A DNA stretch of 64,000 bases from Chionoecetes opilio (Eukaryota > Arthropoda > Malacostraca > Decapoda > Majidae), in contig JACEEZ010021714.1 of assembly GCA_016584305.1 (NCBI GenBank), forward strand, positions 227,501 through 291,500. Reading direction: 5' to 3'. Position numbers and translations under genes: made by a program. Below the pieces are notes generated by a model that made no database searches, was not told where the DNA came from, and saw nothing but the letters and a program-made list of their open reading frames with translations. The number at the start of each line of letters is the position of its first letter. Position 1 is the stretch's first letter. Shown in pieces: positions 45,546 through 58,262 of this stretch.

Positions 45546-45908
45546 TTTGATTAGGTTATTATTTGATGCTTTTACAAATGAAGCAGTTTTTTTCCAGTCA
45601 AAACTTCTAAAAAGTATTTTTATATATTCACTCGAATTGCAAAAAAAAACACTAAAAAAAACTATCCATTAGGAAAAACATCACATATTAAGCGAAAAAA
45701 AAATAGAACTTTTCTGTTAATCTTTGCAACAGTCAAAGTAAATTTTTACCCTAATTTTTTACATACAGCATTATTGTTTGCTGGATGTTGTGTAGTTTGT
45801 TGAGAGACCATCAGATGGATGGCTTTGAAATATATCCCCTGTGAATAACTGTCTTTATAATCCACACAGATTGGTGGCTTACCGATAATATTGTGTTTCA
45901 GAGAAGCA

Positions 45909-48900
45909 ATGGCGGAAGACACTCCCGTAGACACCCCCAAGCGCAAGCGTGGCCGCCCCCCAAAGGCCGAGAGTGAAAAGGTCGCCCCCAAGCGCAAGGC
46001 CGAGAGTGATGATGTAGAAGAAGCCCCAAAGAGGGGGCGAGGAAGGCCCAAGGGCACCAAGAAAAAGGGATCCGTGGCCAGCAAGAAACCCGCACCTACG
46101 GGCACGGTGAGTGGCCGCCTTCATGTTATTACACACATTGGTTTGGATCAATTACAATTATATTTAAGTGTTCTGTTTAATACAAATATAATTGCAATTA
46201 GAAGGAAGTACTTATTACTTTTTAAAAAACAGGGAGGTCCCGAAGATACGAGCAGTTAGGTTCCACCTGGCATATTCATAAAGCGAAATCTAGTATAACT
46301 AAACACATAACTAATGGTAAAATATAGTTTTGGTTCCAGGACCCCATCAATTAAAAAAGAAAGAAAAAAGGTGCGCAGACCTCTTCCACTGCCCACAAAC
46401 TCGTCTGCGCATCTGAATCATTGTACATTGTCTAGGGTTGTGAATTTTTGTAGGCCACATTGTCGTACCGAGCCACCAGAATGATCATATTTTTGTCCAA
46501 GCTCGCGGACTCCTATTTCAGCCGAAATCAGGTGTCATATAGGCTTGTAAAATGTTTCCACGAATGTGTGGGCAAGAAAGATGCAGGCGCAAAGGAAGAA
46601 ATTTGGCACAGAAAGTTATATTTAGTCTCTTAACTCATTGTCCAAGCGAGCGAAGCGAGCTTTTAGCATTTATGCTAAAATTCGTAATGTATTGTGCCTG
46701 GCGACATTAGTGCAGTGGCGAAAGTAGTGCATTAGTGCACTGGAAATAAAATGTGTTCGTAGCCTTCACAACAACAGTGTCTTATAGCGTCGCCGAGAGG
46801 CAGGCCTCTTGTGTTAGGCCTCATATAACCACTAACTCTTGTTTCTAATGCTGTTATAGGTGTTTAGGGTTAACGTGGTGCTATATACGTGGTAGGGTGT
46901 GTGAGGTGTTAAATATGCCATTTCAGCCGTGGGTACAGAGAGGAGGAAGAATAACAATTATGAAATACCACCACCACCACCATCAGATTTGATTATCGTA
47001 CAACCTTAGGTAAAATCATAGTCAGTATGATTATATATGACTTTATAATTTTAGTAAATAACTTTTAATTTACTTTAGTAAATAACTTGGTAATTTTACT
47101 CGCCCCAGTTTGAATGTCGTAGCATTGGATTTTCGATCTCTTATATTAAAAATAGACCCTAATTTACACATTTTGTATCATTGGATTCTCGTATATCGAA
47201 TGCTCGTAAAACGGGACCTCCCTGTACTACAATTACTTGATTTTGATATTTCCATATTAAAAAAAAATAGTATTCAATTGCTTATTCTTGCATGGTATAA
47301 TAAGCTGAACTAATTGCTGATTATTGAAGAACAATTAAATTAGGAAGTTTGTAGATTTGATCAAATATGAAATTAAATTGATGCAGGTAAAACTTCAAGT
47401 GCAAAATGCAATTATAGAAAAATCATTAATATAGAAATTGAAGACTTACAGATTACATATAATATTTAAGTTCAATGGAAATAGGTTGCCTATTAAAGTA
47501 TTTCAATTATTAGAAACTCAAAATGTTTGAATAATGTTTTTTATGTAAATTAATACATAGGTATTAGGTAGGCTACTGATGTGGACTGACTGACTACAAA
47601 ACTTGAATCAAAAGAAACTACATGTTAACCTTTTTACTAATTTAGACAAATACTCATTTCTTTTATCATCTTAATTTTAACCATCTCTGGTTATTATGTT
47701 TCATTCACCCTTCGAGCAAGAAAGAAACATATCCCAGTTGCACCTAATCAAGATTAGTTCACGGAAGATGGAAGGTCCTACCTTTGCTCCATTTGCCTTT
47801 TAGAATTTCCAGCAATACAAAACACTGAGGGTGCAGTGGTAGCTGGGCACACTAGGACACCTCCAGCTAGGGCTATTTCGTGAAAGCATCCTGACAGGAG
47901 AATCTCTCCAATAACCAAATGAAAGGGCCAGTGTTAAAAAGACACATTCTACTTCTACTACTATTGATGCACATTCCTATGAGGAACTCCCTCAAGGGCA
48001 TGGTTGCAACAGAAGAGTCCATATATTCCTGTCCTTGGATGCTGTAATCCTCTCATTCTTCTCGCCCCTTTCTCTCACACTCTTAATACTTCACTAAGGC
48101 TCGTCCTCTATAACCCATTGTATCTATGACACTCGTGCATACACCTAGACATCTTTTAATGCACAGGTTCCATTCAATGAAAATCGTGAGTTAAGAAAAA
48201 AATGAATTAAACTTCATAATCATCTTTCTGTTTAACGCAAGATTTTCCCATAATGTCTTATGAGGTAAGACTCGATAATAAGCTTCCATTTATCTGTATC
48301 CAGTGCCTCAACATTTTCAATGCCCAATGCTGCACTCCATGCTCAATGCTGCCAGACCCTCTTCAACACACTGCCTCCATGTTTTCCTTGGCCTGCCAGG
48401 TAGACGGGAACCAGGCACTTGCACTCAAACAGATCTCCCCAATGCTTCATTACTCTTTCACGTGTCCAAACCATCTCAATCTCCTTAATTTTCTATTTTT
48501 ATTAAACTAAATCGTAGTTTCCCATTGATTTTTTAATTTCTAAAAATCTTTAAACAATTTTGTTCGGAAATTAAAAATGTTAGTGCATCATCTCACTCTG
48601 CCATCCTATCCATGACCGAAGCACCTCAGTGTTGCGCTTCACCCCTTCAATCACTAAATTTCATCCCCTCCCCTTTACTTGACATTTCAAACCTTTACAC
48701 TTTTATTACTTTCACCACACGTCTCACCAGGCAATTCCAAATACCTCATTTCAACTGCCTGGATCCTTGACCTTTGTCGTTCATTCCACACGTCTCGCTT
48801 GTACATGTGGTTTTTGGTACAATTATTGCAGGTCTCCATTATTTTTTCTCCATGCTCCCAGTCCTTCCTTTAATCATCCCTCCCAGGGATCCAATCACTT

Positions 48901-51656
48901 TCCTCCCTTGCAGCGCTCTTTCCATTGTCTCGCCTTCCATGCTTGCACATAATTGAATCAATATACGTAAGTTCCTGAACCTCTTACAATATTTTCCCGT
49001 TCAGCCTAATTTCACTAGGAAAGCTCAGCCTGCTCTGTGGTTTAGAAAAGTTACCTAAGAAAAAAAAATAGGGAGGAATAAATGAGTAGAAAAAATGGGC
49101 TTGATAAAACTGCAACCTGTTAGAAAGATGGTGAGGAAATGTGAAAGAGGTGGAAAATGTCCTGATGGATGTTTTGAAAAGTACGGGCAGGATATTATGA
49201 CCAGTGTCTAACTCAAGTCATTGGTCCATGAGAAAACTATGATATTCAGAATGCATACATTTCAGGACGTGTTCAGTTTCTTCCCTGTAAAAGGAAGGGT
49301 ACACATAAGTGACCCAGAGACAGTTTAGCTATGTCTATACTATTATTGATGGTCACATGTGCAAGTTTGTCGTAAAGTCTTTATTAGCTTTATTTTATTA
49401 TTCATGGGATCACAAAAAAGAAACTGCTGAAAAACAAAACCACTCCCACTGAAACACCCATTCCTGATAAACTGGGCAAGAAAGTGAAGGCCTGGACAAA
49501 ACATGTCTTAATAGAGTTCATGAACACAACGCAGCATTCCTGTGACGATCAGCCACTACTTGAGCTAAATGTCATCATAGTAAATATGTGGAGGTTGCTT
49601 CTTCTTGTGACCTTTGTCGCTTAGTATCGCTTCATAGGTCCTCTTGTAAGCTTTGCCCATTATACTCACAGGTGCCAAAGTAGCCTCTTGTGCATTATCT
49701 AGGTATTGTATTATTTCTGTATAGCCCTGTCACACTTGAGTGCTCTCCCTTTGTGGGACAGTTCTATGAGGAACGCAGGCAGATCAAGGGAGGGATCCGT
49801 GCAGAGGTGCCACATGTGCTTTCTGCCCCGTTACCCTCAAACACATCACTAACAACCAGACGATGATATTCACGTTATAGGCTATTTTTTATTGGTCTTT
49901 CTGCGTGTATGTTCCCCATGTTATTGATTCCCATTCAGGAGTACAGCAAGGGATTTAATGTCAGCTACACCTTGAGTTATGATATAATGGATAGTATGTC
50001 TAGTTACATCACCATGTTTCTGTTTCTCAGATCTTCCCATAATGTGGTTAGACTGTCAATGATACGCTTCCAATTCTATTATAGTCTGCATTTATCATTT
50101 AAATTTGCAGCAAGAGTTTTACGGCTTGGATGCTCTTCCTGACAGGCAACCTCTGTTTTCAGCTGAGGGCCTAGATGGATTGCCTATGTTCTTCTTCTTG
50201 TGACCTTTGACTATTTTAATATCGCTTCATAGGTCCTCTTCAACTTAGTTTCCTCTGTTAACAAACTTGTCAACTCTTCCCTTGTTTATTTCACCTGGGA
50301 TGCTAAAACATTTTCATTAGTTTTCGATCCTTATGCTATCATCCTAATGCATTGTCTCCTTTGTTACAATCTATTATAGGGAGAAACTGGTTCGCAAATA
50401 GGGTGGTGAATGATTGGAATGGACTCAGTCGTCAGGTGGTCAATGCGGAGTCTTTAAAAGGAGTCTGGATAAATTCATGGTTAGGGAAGAGAGGTGGATG
50501 TAGGTAGAGTTTAGTAACAGGAACTACCTTGTGTAGGTCTCAGGGCCTCGTGTAGCTTCCTTATTTTCTTAGATTCTTCAACTTAAGTCTCCTTCGTTAA
50601 CAAACTTGTCAACTCTTTCATTGTTTATTTCACCTGGGATGCCAAGACATTTTCATTCGTTTTCGATCCTTATACTAACATCCTAATTCATTGTCTCCTT
50701 TGTGTTCTTATCTCCCAGCACTGCGTTTGGAACACTTGTGAAGTTTACAATACGTACTTTGTTTCCTTCCTTTGTTTCTGTCCCCATACAGCCCTAACAC
50801 CGTACACAGGGACCCGTCTAACCGGCTCTAGCCTCCTGTCCCACTCCTCTCTGCCTAGGACTGTTACTATTATTTTTATCATTCCTCATCATTGTGTTTA
50901 ACGTCAGCTTTTCCCATGATATCCTAAGAGGTTAGAAGGTTAATGATAGGCTTTCATCTATATACATTGCCTCAACCTCTTCGATGCCTACTGTCACATT
51001 CCCCTTTTTTTGGGCATTAAATCAATCCATCTAAATTGCCTAATGCTGCCAGATCCTCTTCAACACACTGCCTCCATGTCTTCCTTGGCTTGCTTAGTGG
51101 ACGGCGATCTGGGACTTCCACTCCAACAGCTCTCACCTGTCTCATTACCTTCTCTCCTCTTCACGTGCCCAAACCACCTCAAAATCTCCTTACTCTCAGC
51201 ACTGTACTCAGCTCCTTCAATCCACATTTTCTGCCAGCTCTTCACTGGACACTTAATCTCTCCATGTGATCCTAGCCATATACTTAAACATTCTCCGATC
51301 ACACCCAACCAACACATCCTGCAACTTCTTCGTCAAAGCCCATGCATGTCTCGGAACCATACAGCAATACTGATGTGCTTCAGAATTCAAATACTCTTCC
51401 TTCCTCTTCTGAAGGTTTTATTGTAAAACCATAACTATTTGACTAATAGCATTAGCATCAGTTCATCAGTATAATAGCAATAGTTCATCAGCACAAGTTT
51501 ATAGTTTTCTCACCAGCATAAATTAGTTTTTTACGTTGGCAAACTTCCTCACTGAATGTATTACTTTGTCTTCAGAGCAAGCGAGGCCGAGGCCGACCCC
51601 CAAAGAACCCACCCAAGGAGGAAGCTTCAGAAGAGGAGGCTGAAGATGCCGAGTAA
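45909..51656 (+). CDS. HMGA-like AT-hook chromatin protein, copy 2 (92 aa, two coding exons)
   Basis: Coding exon 1 is 45909-46106 (66 codons, donor GTGAGT at 46107). Coding exon 2 is 51576-51656 (acceptor TTCAG ending 51575), phase 0. The three AT-hooks are KRKRGRPPK, KRGRGRPKG and KRGRGRPPK, and the acidic tail is identical to copy 1. Differences are confined to exon 1: DDVEEAPK for DDESAPK, KGTKKKG for KGSKNKG, and PAPTGT for PASTGT. Both copies keep frame, splice sites and hooks, so both look functional. Role as for copy 1: minor-groove binding to AT-rich DNA in the nucleus (family knowledge). The intron is 5.5 kb and holds a pogo-like element. Confidence 0.85.
46230..47224. mobile_element. 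pogo/Tigger-like nonautonomous element unique to copy 2
   Basis: CAGGGAGGTCCCG at 46230 pairs with CGGGACCTCCCTG ending 47224, continued inward by TACGAGCA on both sides. TA follows the right end. CAGG(G)...CCTCG-like ends of this kind are typical of pogo/Tigger. Copy 1 (near 18287-18295) lacks it. No transposase seen. Confidence 0.75.
47225..48249. other. HMGA intron shared with copy 1
   Basis: Matches 20424-21400. No feature recognised. Confidence 0.5.
48250..48500 (-). pseudogene. LINE C-terminus relic, retained in copy 2 only
   Basis: The minus strand reads the EEGLAAL...HGVQHWALKML-type tail of an RTE/CR1-like LINE. Part is deleted in copy 1 at 21505. The rest of 48500-48888 is AT- and pyrimidine-rich and unremarkable. 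Confidence 0.45.
49208..51575 (-). pseudogene. HMGA intron with LINE C-terminus relic, copy 2
   Basis: Near-identical to 24156-26523. The relic on the minus strand is 51317-51060 (EILRWFGHVKRREGNETG). Confidence 0.6.
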
Positions 51657-52247
51657 GGAGTGCATATGCTGCTGCTGCTGCTCATCACAACCACCACGCC
51701 CCTGGGAGTAGCTGCCTTTATTAAGGACCACAGTTCCCCACACTAGATGTTTCATTAAGTTTATCTGTTTTTAGCAACTATTGAACTTTTTAAAATAGTT
51801 GCAGCTCTTTTTATCCCCTGATATGTGTGCTACGAGGTCTTCAATGTCTTTGTACTTCCAAATAGCATAAAGTACCTATTTTTCTATATACTTCCATCAG
51901 TGACTGCTGCTTTATTAGGGGGTCAGGCAGGGGTTTGGTGGTCCTCGTATTATTGAGTTTAAGTGTTCTCGTACTGCAGGTGTTGTATCCGTAGGTGTTC
52001 TTAAAATTTTTATCATTCAAGTACAAAATGAATTATTTCATTCAATCCAATGGCTTTACAGTTTTACCATTTTTTGTGAAGTTAGTTTTTGGAACAGTGT
52101 GCCCCTGGCAACCATCGTATCTTAATGGTCATAGATCTGAACAGTGTTGAAGGTTGTCTCAAGCATTATTAGGTTTAGTATGGGACCAGTAGTTCCCAGT
52201 GATTGGTTTTTATAACACATCACACTGGATTTTGACTTTCTTATTTG

Positions 52248-52253
52248 AATAAA
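52248..52253 (+). terminator. Polyadenylation signal of HMGA-like gene, copy 2
   Basis: AATAAA in the conserved 3' untranslated region, about 590 bases after the stop. Confidence 0.5.
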
Positions 52254-53199
52254 TGTTTCGGTGGTTATACTGACTATGAACTTTATTGTCCCTTTGATTA
52301 GTTTTTAGTAATTCAGCTCCATCATCCATATTAGTAAGGAAGCAGTGATTGTCTCAACAGTAGAATCCATTGATTCATCTTGACACTTTCAAGTGTTTAT
52401 AAGACCCTCCCTCTTCATGGTGTTGCAAAGAGATTGAAGTTCTGCCATTCAATCCAAAGTTATTAGTGAACCAATACCACAGTTCTGGGTGGTTTGAGAA
52501 CCAGTGCCATGTTCCACCATTCAATATGCAAAATTGCCTCAGGTTCAAATTTTTCTTTATTTTACCAGTATCCATAAACATGCAAGGACATAAGGAAGCT
52601 CCAAGAGGCCGTAGTTCCTGTCCACATTCAGGGCTGGGATAGTCCAATAACAGCCATTTCTAGACCTGCAAGTAGAGAAAACTAACATGAGTCATCACTA
52701 CATGGTACTAAGTATCGTGAGAAATTTATGAAAAGTATTCATGCAATCAGTACAAGTAGCCAAAAGTACCATGGAGGTACAATCAATAATACAATCAACA
52801 ATAACAATTACTGGAGTTTGCTTAGAGGAAAAATACAAAGTCCTGCTGGGCCCAACGTGGCTGCCTGTGTGACTACTTTCTACCACTGGTTTCTACGTGT
52901 TAAAGGCAAAGAATAATGAAGTAGAATGCTCCTAACCAATCCCTCACTCCCGACCGAGGCCGGAGGGGAAAAATAAACTCATGGAATTAGATAAAGGTTG
53001 AAGACTACGAGCAATTAGGGGGGAAAAAACTACAAATTTTCACGAGCTAAGTAACCAGTCTGGCAGCTGGCGGTAAGTATTTATCTATTCTGTTTAACAT
53101 CACTGTCATAGTTATGGAACAGTTCCAATATTAATTAATACTAATTTTTTATCCAGGAGGGTCATTCCTGAGGTATCATCAGAAACCGCATAGGGGAGA

Positions 53200-53610
53200 G
53201 CCCGATTGAAGAGCTGTGTGTGTGTATGTGCGTCGTCTGTCCGGTTGAACTCCTCCGAGATGGCTGAACACAGACTTATATGCATCAATATACTGTACGC
53301 CTCTGTGATAGCCGAGAAGTGTGCGAAAAAAAAACGCCCACCAAGGGAGGAACGGGCATTCTTAGTGTCCAAGGTGGCAAGCATCACTTTCGAGCGACGC
53401 AAGAGAGCAGCATGGACGCCATTCGCTGCTTCATGGGTGCCATTAAGGTGGCCAAGCTCGACTTCTAGGACAGCGTGAACACTGTCCTTGTGGGTGCCAC
53501 CATGGTAGACTCCATCTACAGCTTGAAGCTCAAGCTCATCAGGGAGATCAAGCTTTGCTGCCCAGAGCTAAAATGGCCTGTATGGAGTGTGGTCAGGGTC
53601 GGCAATAATA
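53200..53610 (+). pseudogene. Unrecognised coding-like relic
   Basis: Just past the end of copy 2. GC content rises and one frame reads MDAIRCFMGAIKVAKLDF, stop, DSVNTVLVGATMVDSIYSLK, LKLIREIKLCCPELKWP. It has several stops and no clear splice sites. It looks like a decayed retrocopy or transposon ORF; I do not recognise the family. Confidence 0.3.
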
Positions 53611-53734
53611 CATTTATCAAAGTATATGTGCTGGAGTCCTTAATGTAAGGCCATTCCTGGGTATGCAGCTTTCCACTTCAGACTTCTGTTTCTGACTTCT
53701 GTCTTCTGTACCGAGAAAGCTGCAAGTCTACTTT

Positions 53735-53804
53735 ATTATTATTTATTTATTAATATTAATATTAATATTAATATTAAAATTAATATTAAATTATTATTAA
53801 TTAG
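53735..53804. repeat. (ATTAAT)n-like simple repeat
   Basis: Degenerate ATTAAT/ATTATT units. Confidence 0.85.
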
Positions 53805-53808
53805 TTAA

Positions 53809-54202
53809 CCATTTCACGCACGGTGACGCGATCGCGTCAAAACGGGCCTGTCTACATCTGAGCTTTTGACGCGAACTGCGTCAAAAAATAAAAAAATTCG
53901 CCAAAAATAAAGTATATCGGAATCGCGTCAAAATTTACGGCGTAAAAGATCCAAGCTAGGCCTATAAAATAAACTAATTGCGGACTGCCCATCCGTTTAA
54001 AACTTGTCCCGAGCCGGGTAAGCCATACTTTTAGCCTAATCCGTCTTCCAACATGTGTTTCAGTTTTCCTCTATTTTCTCAAGAACTACTGGCCATATGA
54101 AAATTCTAATGGTAGCGTTGGAATCCTCATAAAAATCCGCTTTTATTGGCATATAAACCATAAAAAGTTGACTGGAAGTATCGAGCTACGAAGTGGTGAA
54201 CG
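53809..54202. mobile_element. Possible TTAA-flanked MITE
   Basis: TTAA at 53805-53808 and 54203-54206. Ends CCATTTCAC and GTGGTGAACG are weakly inverted. The left part is rich in GACGCG motifs. Resemblance to the 18020 MITE is only in layout. Confidence 0.35.
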
Positions 54203-54598
54203 TTAAGTATTTATCTTTACTCAATGTTTTTTCTAAGTCGTTAAATTCTGCTATTTACTTGCATTTCTTGTTATTTTTGTCTTTCATAAGGCAGAATAAT
54301 CTCTTGCAAAACCAACGATATATACAGGCTTGCGCAGATGATCTTTACGCCAGAATCCGTTCATCGAGATTTACCGCGCAGATTTAAAGTTGCTTCCCAA
54401 GCTATAAAAAAATGCAGAAGGCATGAATCGTATGTCTGACAGCGACGTACATCTTGCACACTCACCGGTGTGTGGGAGGGAGGGTTTCCCTCCCTCTCCT
54501 CCCTCCATAGGCGGTGGACAGTTTGCGTGATTTTGAACTTATAGCCTGCAGCGTTCACCTACATCCCGTGTTTTTGCCTGTTTTTGCTGGATTACATA

Positions 54599-55624
54599 AT
54601 GGGTGGAAAACATACGGATGGCACAACGATTCAAGCAATCATTGATCTTTACAAGGCTGGGATCAATAATAAGGAAATTTGCAAGCTTAAAGGACTTAAG
54701 CTTAGAACAGTGCAAAATTTGATCCACCGATTTAAGGCTGGCGGAGAGGTGAATCTCCCGCTCCCAAAAAAACAACCTGAGAAACAAAAAAAAAAACACT
54801 TAACAGAACCAGGAGCGTGTTAAGGCGACAGCTTGATGCCAATCCTAGCCTTACAGCCAGAGAACTGAAGGAGGAAAATCATACTCTTCTTGGTAATGTG
54901 TAGCTTCGTACTGTACAGGAAACTTTGAAACGTGACCTTGGCTACAGGTGTTACCAGGCGGGGAATAAGCCACTGATAAATGACCGCCAAAGGAAGAAAA
55001 TGCTTCACTTTGCAAAGAAATACAGAGATTGGCCTCTCGAAAAGTGGCGGGCTGTGCTGTGGAGTGACTAAAGCACATTTTGTGTGAGTGGAGGTGGACC
55101 AGCAAAAGTGTACCGTCGCCCCGGCTCAGACCCCACCGAGCCTCGCTACACACGAAAGACCACAAAACACCCTCCCAGTTTAATGGTGTGGGGTTGCTTT
55201 ACTTTTCATGGTATTGGAAACTTAGTTATTTTCCCAAAGAACACAACTGTTAACAAAGTGGTGTATTTTGATCTTTTAAATGACCACCTGGAGGCCTGCT
55301 TTGAAAAGACAGGCACAGATTTTCCAACAGGATGGAGCATCCTGCCACACAGCTCGAGATGTGATATAGTGGCTTGATGACTGCAAGATTGGGAGAATAG
55401 TTGACTGGCCAGGTAATTCTCCCGATATATCACCCATAGAAAATCTTTGGGCCATCATTAAAGGCAAACTTCGCTCACGTGACACCTCTACACCCCAAGC
55501 TTGAAATGGAGCTCCGAAAGTGTTGGGAAGAATCTAAGCCAGAGTTCCTTCAAAATCTTGCTGACAGTGTACCACGTCGCCTTCAAAGGGTCATCAAGAG
55601 GAAGGGCTACGCAACGAAATACTA
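54599..55624 (+). pseudogene. Tc1/mariner-like transposase, decayed
   Basis: Begins MGGKHTDGTTIQAIIDLYKA with an HTH (NKEICKLKGLKLRTVQNLIHR). It then reads RQLDANPSLTARELKEEN, KPLINDRQRKKMLHFAKKY, WRAVLWSD, VWGCFTFHGIGNLVIF, QQDGASCHTARDV (other frame), WPGNSPDISPIENLWAIIKG and RLQRVIKRKGYATKY to the stop. The three Asp positions (WSD, QQD, PDISPIEN) are visible; the residue after WSD is a stop codon. Several stops and frameshifts make it dead. Inverted ends were not identified. Unrelated to the HTH-only ORFs in the duplication. Confidence 0.8.
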
Positions 55625-55974
55625 ACTAAAATTGTAAGTGTTGATATTCTACATTATTTTGTTATAAACATGGTGCGTCATACGTGTAAACATTCCCTTT
55701 TCGGAGGTGCGCACTGATTATAATTATCCACACAAACTAATAATGCCAGGAAAAAAGAATAATTGTGGTTGAAATTGATAACATAACCAAAACATTCGCC
55801 GCAGAGTCAGACCATTACGCGGGGCCCCTTAGAGAGCCCCAGACTGATGTCGCAGTGGACGGAAAAACTTATTAAACTTCCGTCCGTGACAGTGGATGAG
55901 ATTAGAAAGAAAATAGACACTCTGCAACCAACACAGATGGGAACTGAGAAAAAAAGAGAAGTCAGAAAAGTTAT
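55625..55974. other. No recognised feature
   Basis: Between the dead Tc1-like and PIF-like fragments. AT-rich. Confidence 0.4.
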
Positions 55975-56097
55975 GCTGTCCCTCATTCTGGTATCCTGCT
56001 TGTCTATATATGGTGTTACTTTCGCAAGGAGTTTATAGAATGTACTTGGGTCCATTCTCGCATAGTTTATGAAGTCACGCATATTCCCATCTTGCAA
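55975..56097 (-). pseudogene. PIF/Harbinger transposase N-terminal fragment
   Basis: The minus strand reads NMRDFINYARMDPSTFYKLL and KVTPYIDKQDTRMRDSI, the conserved start of ALP1/PIF-type transposases (xRMxxxxFxxLLxxVxPxIxxxDTxxRxxI). Only about 40 residues are recognisable; a different lineage from the element at 2477-11188. Confidence 0.6.
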
Positions 56098-56829
56098 TTC
56101 TCAAAAAATTGTAACATGACTTCCCAACTGTTTTCTTTTACTTAGCCAGTCTTTGCACCACTTCTTTTTCTCCACTTTGTCATTTTTTCTTTTTCAGGCA
56201 CATAGCAATGATTATGGTACACAGTTTTAGCTTCTTACAGTCTTGTAAGAAGACTGTAACAGCCTCTGACTTCGTCGAGAGGCTGTTGTTTCGTCAATGG
56301 GAGGATCAGCATCCACTGCCCTAATCCAGTGGTGTGAAGCTGTCCAATTGGAGGGTCCACCGTGAACAACTGCCCAAAGTACTCAGCCCAACGAGCCATC
56401 TGCCCATCCATGTCCGACACGAGGTGCCCATCTGCTGTTTGGTTAGCAGTCGCCCGAGATGGAGACGGGTCGGAGGTAACTAGCGTTCAAATGGCCCTCA
56501 ACATCCTCAGCAAGACTCTCAAGACTACCTCTCCTTGTCACTCCCTAGGAGGGTTCTAGTCCTGCGTGATAGAGCCCTGTAATGGTTCTGGTTTCCAGCA
56601 AGCCTGGCAGCGCAACTCTCCTCGATATTCTCCAGCGTCTCCGACGAGACAAAACTACGCCTTGACCTCGGGCGCTCTCCAATACACTCCTTGGCAGCCT
56701 AGAGTTTCACGTTTTAAGGTACATCATAGACCACTGTATACCTGGACTGCGCACGGAATATCGACCTGTCGCACAAGGGCCTAAAGTCGGAGGGCCGCTC
56801 GGATTCATATATATATATATATATACGGA

Positions 56830-58262
56830 TCATATAGACTGGTTTATCAGTATATATGATATACTGTAATTTTCGTAAATGTTTGTTCTATAATATTATC
56901 AAATAAAAAACAGTAAAACACGCTAAAGAAATGTCATTACGACTGTGAAGAAATATGCATGAACTTAATACAGGAAAACCTCGTTTATCCGGCACCCTCG
57001 GGGGGGAGCGCATGCCGGATAACTCATTTTGCCGTTGTTTTGAGAGTTACTCTTATGGAATCGCCCAAAATCCCATTTTTTAAATTTTATTTTTTATTTT
57101 TTTATAAACGTCAAAGGAACTGGCCAAGGGCACAACAAAAATGGGTAACACAAAGCCCGCTTAGTTGCCAGTCCCTATAAAGAAGACAGTAAGAGAATAA
57201 AATAAAAAAGGGGTGAGCCAATTTTGTTCGGGAGGTGTCTTGTTACTCTTCTTTTGAAAAGATGTAAGTCATAGGAAAGTGGAAAAATAGAAACAGGAAG
57301 AGAGTTCCAGAGTTTACCAGTGAAAGGGATGAAAGGGTTGCCAACCCTGCGTACCCCGCCAAATTTGAACTAAATTTCTGCCGATTTTCTCAGTTTTTGA
57401 AATAATTATACCTAATTAATGCCTGGGTTATCCTGCTGAGTGCCCCACACTCCTCGTCAGGATGGACAAGCTAGTCCTCGTGTCGCACGCCAGCAGCACG
57501 AACACTCTCCTCTCTTTTTTCACAGGATCTCTCTGACGAGCTCAAGCTAGCCCGTGGTCCTCCCTGCTGGAGGCCCGGAGAAAAAAATAAAATAAAAAAT
57601 GCCTGGGTCGATTAGTGCCATTGTTTTGAGGCTGCCGTTGTTTTAAATGCCGGTTAAATGAGGTTCTCCTGTATTCACTTCAACTCTTCGCCATTTAAAA
57701 CTGTGAGTCAACTTTTGTCATGAAGGGTATCAATAGAAGCGCAATTTTATTAGCTTTCCATTGCTATATTTCGTTATCTGATAAATGAATTAGAACCATG
57801 CGTTAAATAAATAAATAAAATCATCAATCGGGTAATTTTCCCGATGGAAGAGGTTATTTATTTAGTCAACGCTAATTTATACATGGTACTAATTCATTTA
57901 TCAGAAAACGAAATATATAAGTAAATAAATAACCATCAATCGGGAAAATTACCCGATTGATGATTTTATTTATTTATTTAACTAATTTATGCATGGTTCT
58001 AATTAATTTATCAGATAACGAAATAAAGTAATGGAAAGCTAATAAAATTGCACTTCTATTGATACCCTTCATGATAAAAGTTGACTCGCAAAGCTTTAAA
58101 TGCCGAAGAGTTAAGTCAATATTAAGTTCATGCATATTTCTTCATAGTCTCGTAATGGCATTTCTTTAGCGTGTTTTACTGTTTTTTATTTGATAATATT
58201 ATAGAACAAACATTTACGAAGATTACAGTATATCATATATACTGATAAACCAGTCTATATGA
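56830..58262. repeat. Second composite palindrome of the 30229 family
   Basis: Starts GACTGGTTTATCAGTATATA and ends with the complement (58240-58262). It shares TTTGTTCTATAATATTATC, ATCAAATAAAAAAC and AATCGGGTAA modules with 30229-31648. Its left arm is broken by a pogo-like element (56971-57671). An outer inverted pair (56725-56752 and 58340-58370, GACCACTGTATACCTGGACT) surrounds it. Confidence 0.8.
56971..57671. mobile_element. pogo/Tigger-like MITE nested in the palindrome
   Basis: CAGGAAAACCTCGTTTATCC at 56971 pairs with the right end, complement CAGGAGAACCTCATTTAACC, with TA at 56969-56970 and 57672-57673. An internal pair GCCGGATAAC / GCCGTTGTTTT recurs. The palindrome arm is continuous across the site. 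Confidence 0.85.
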
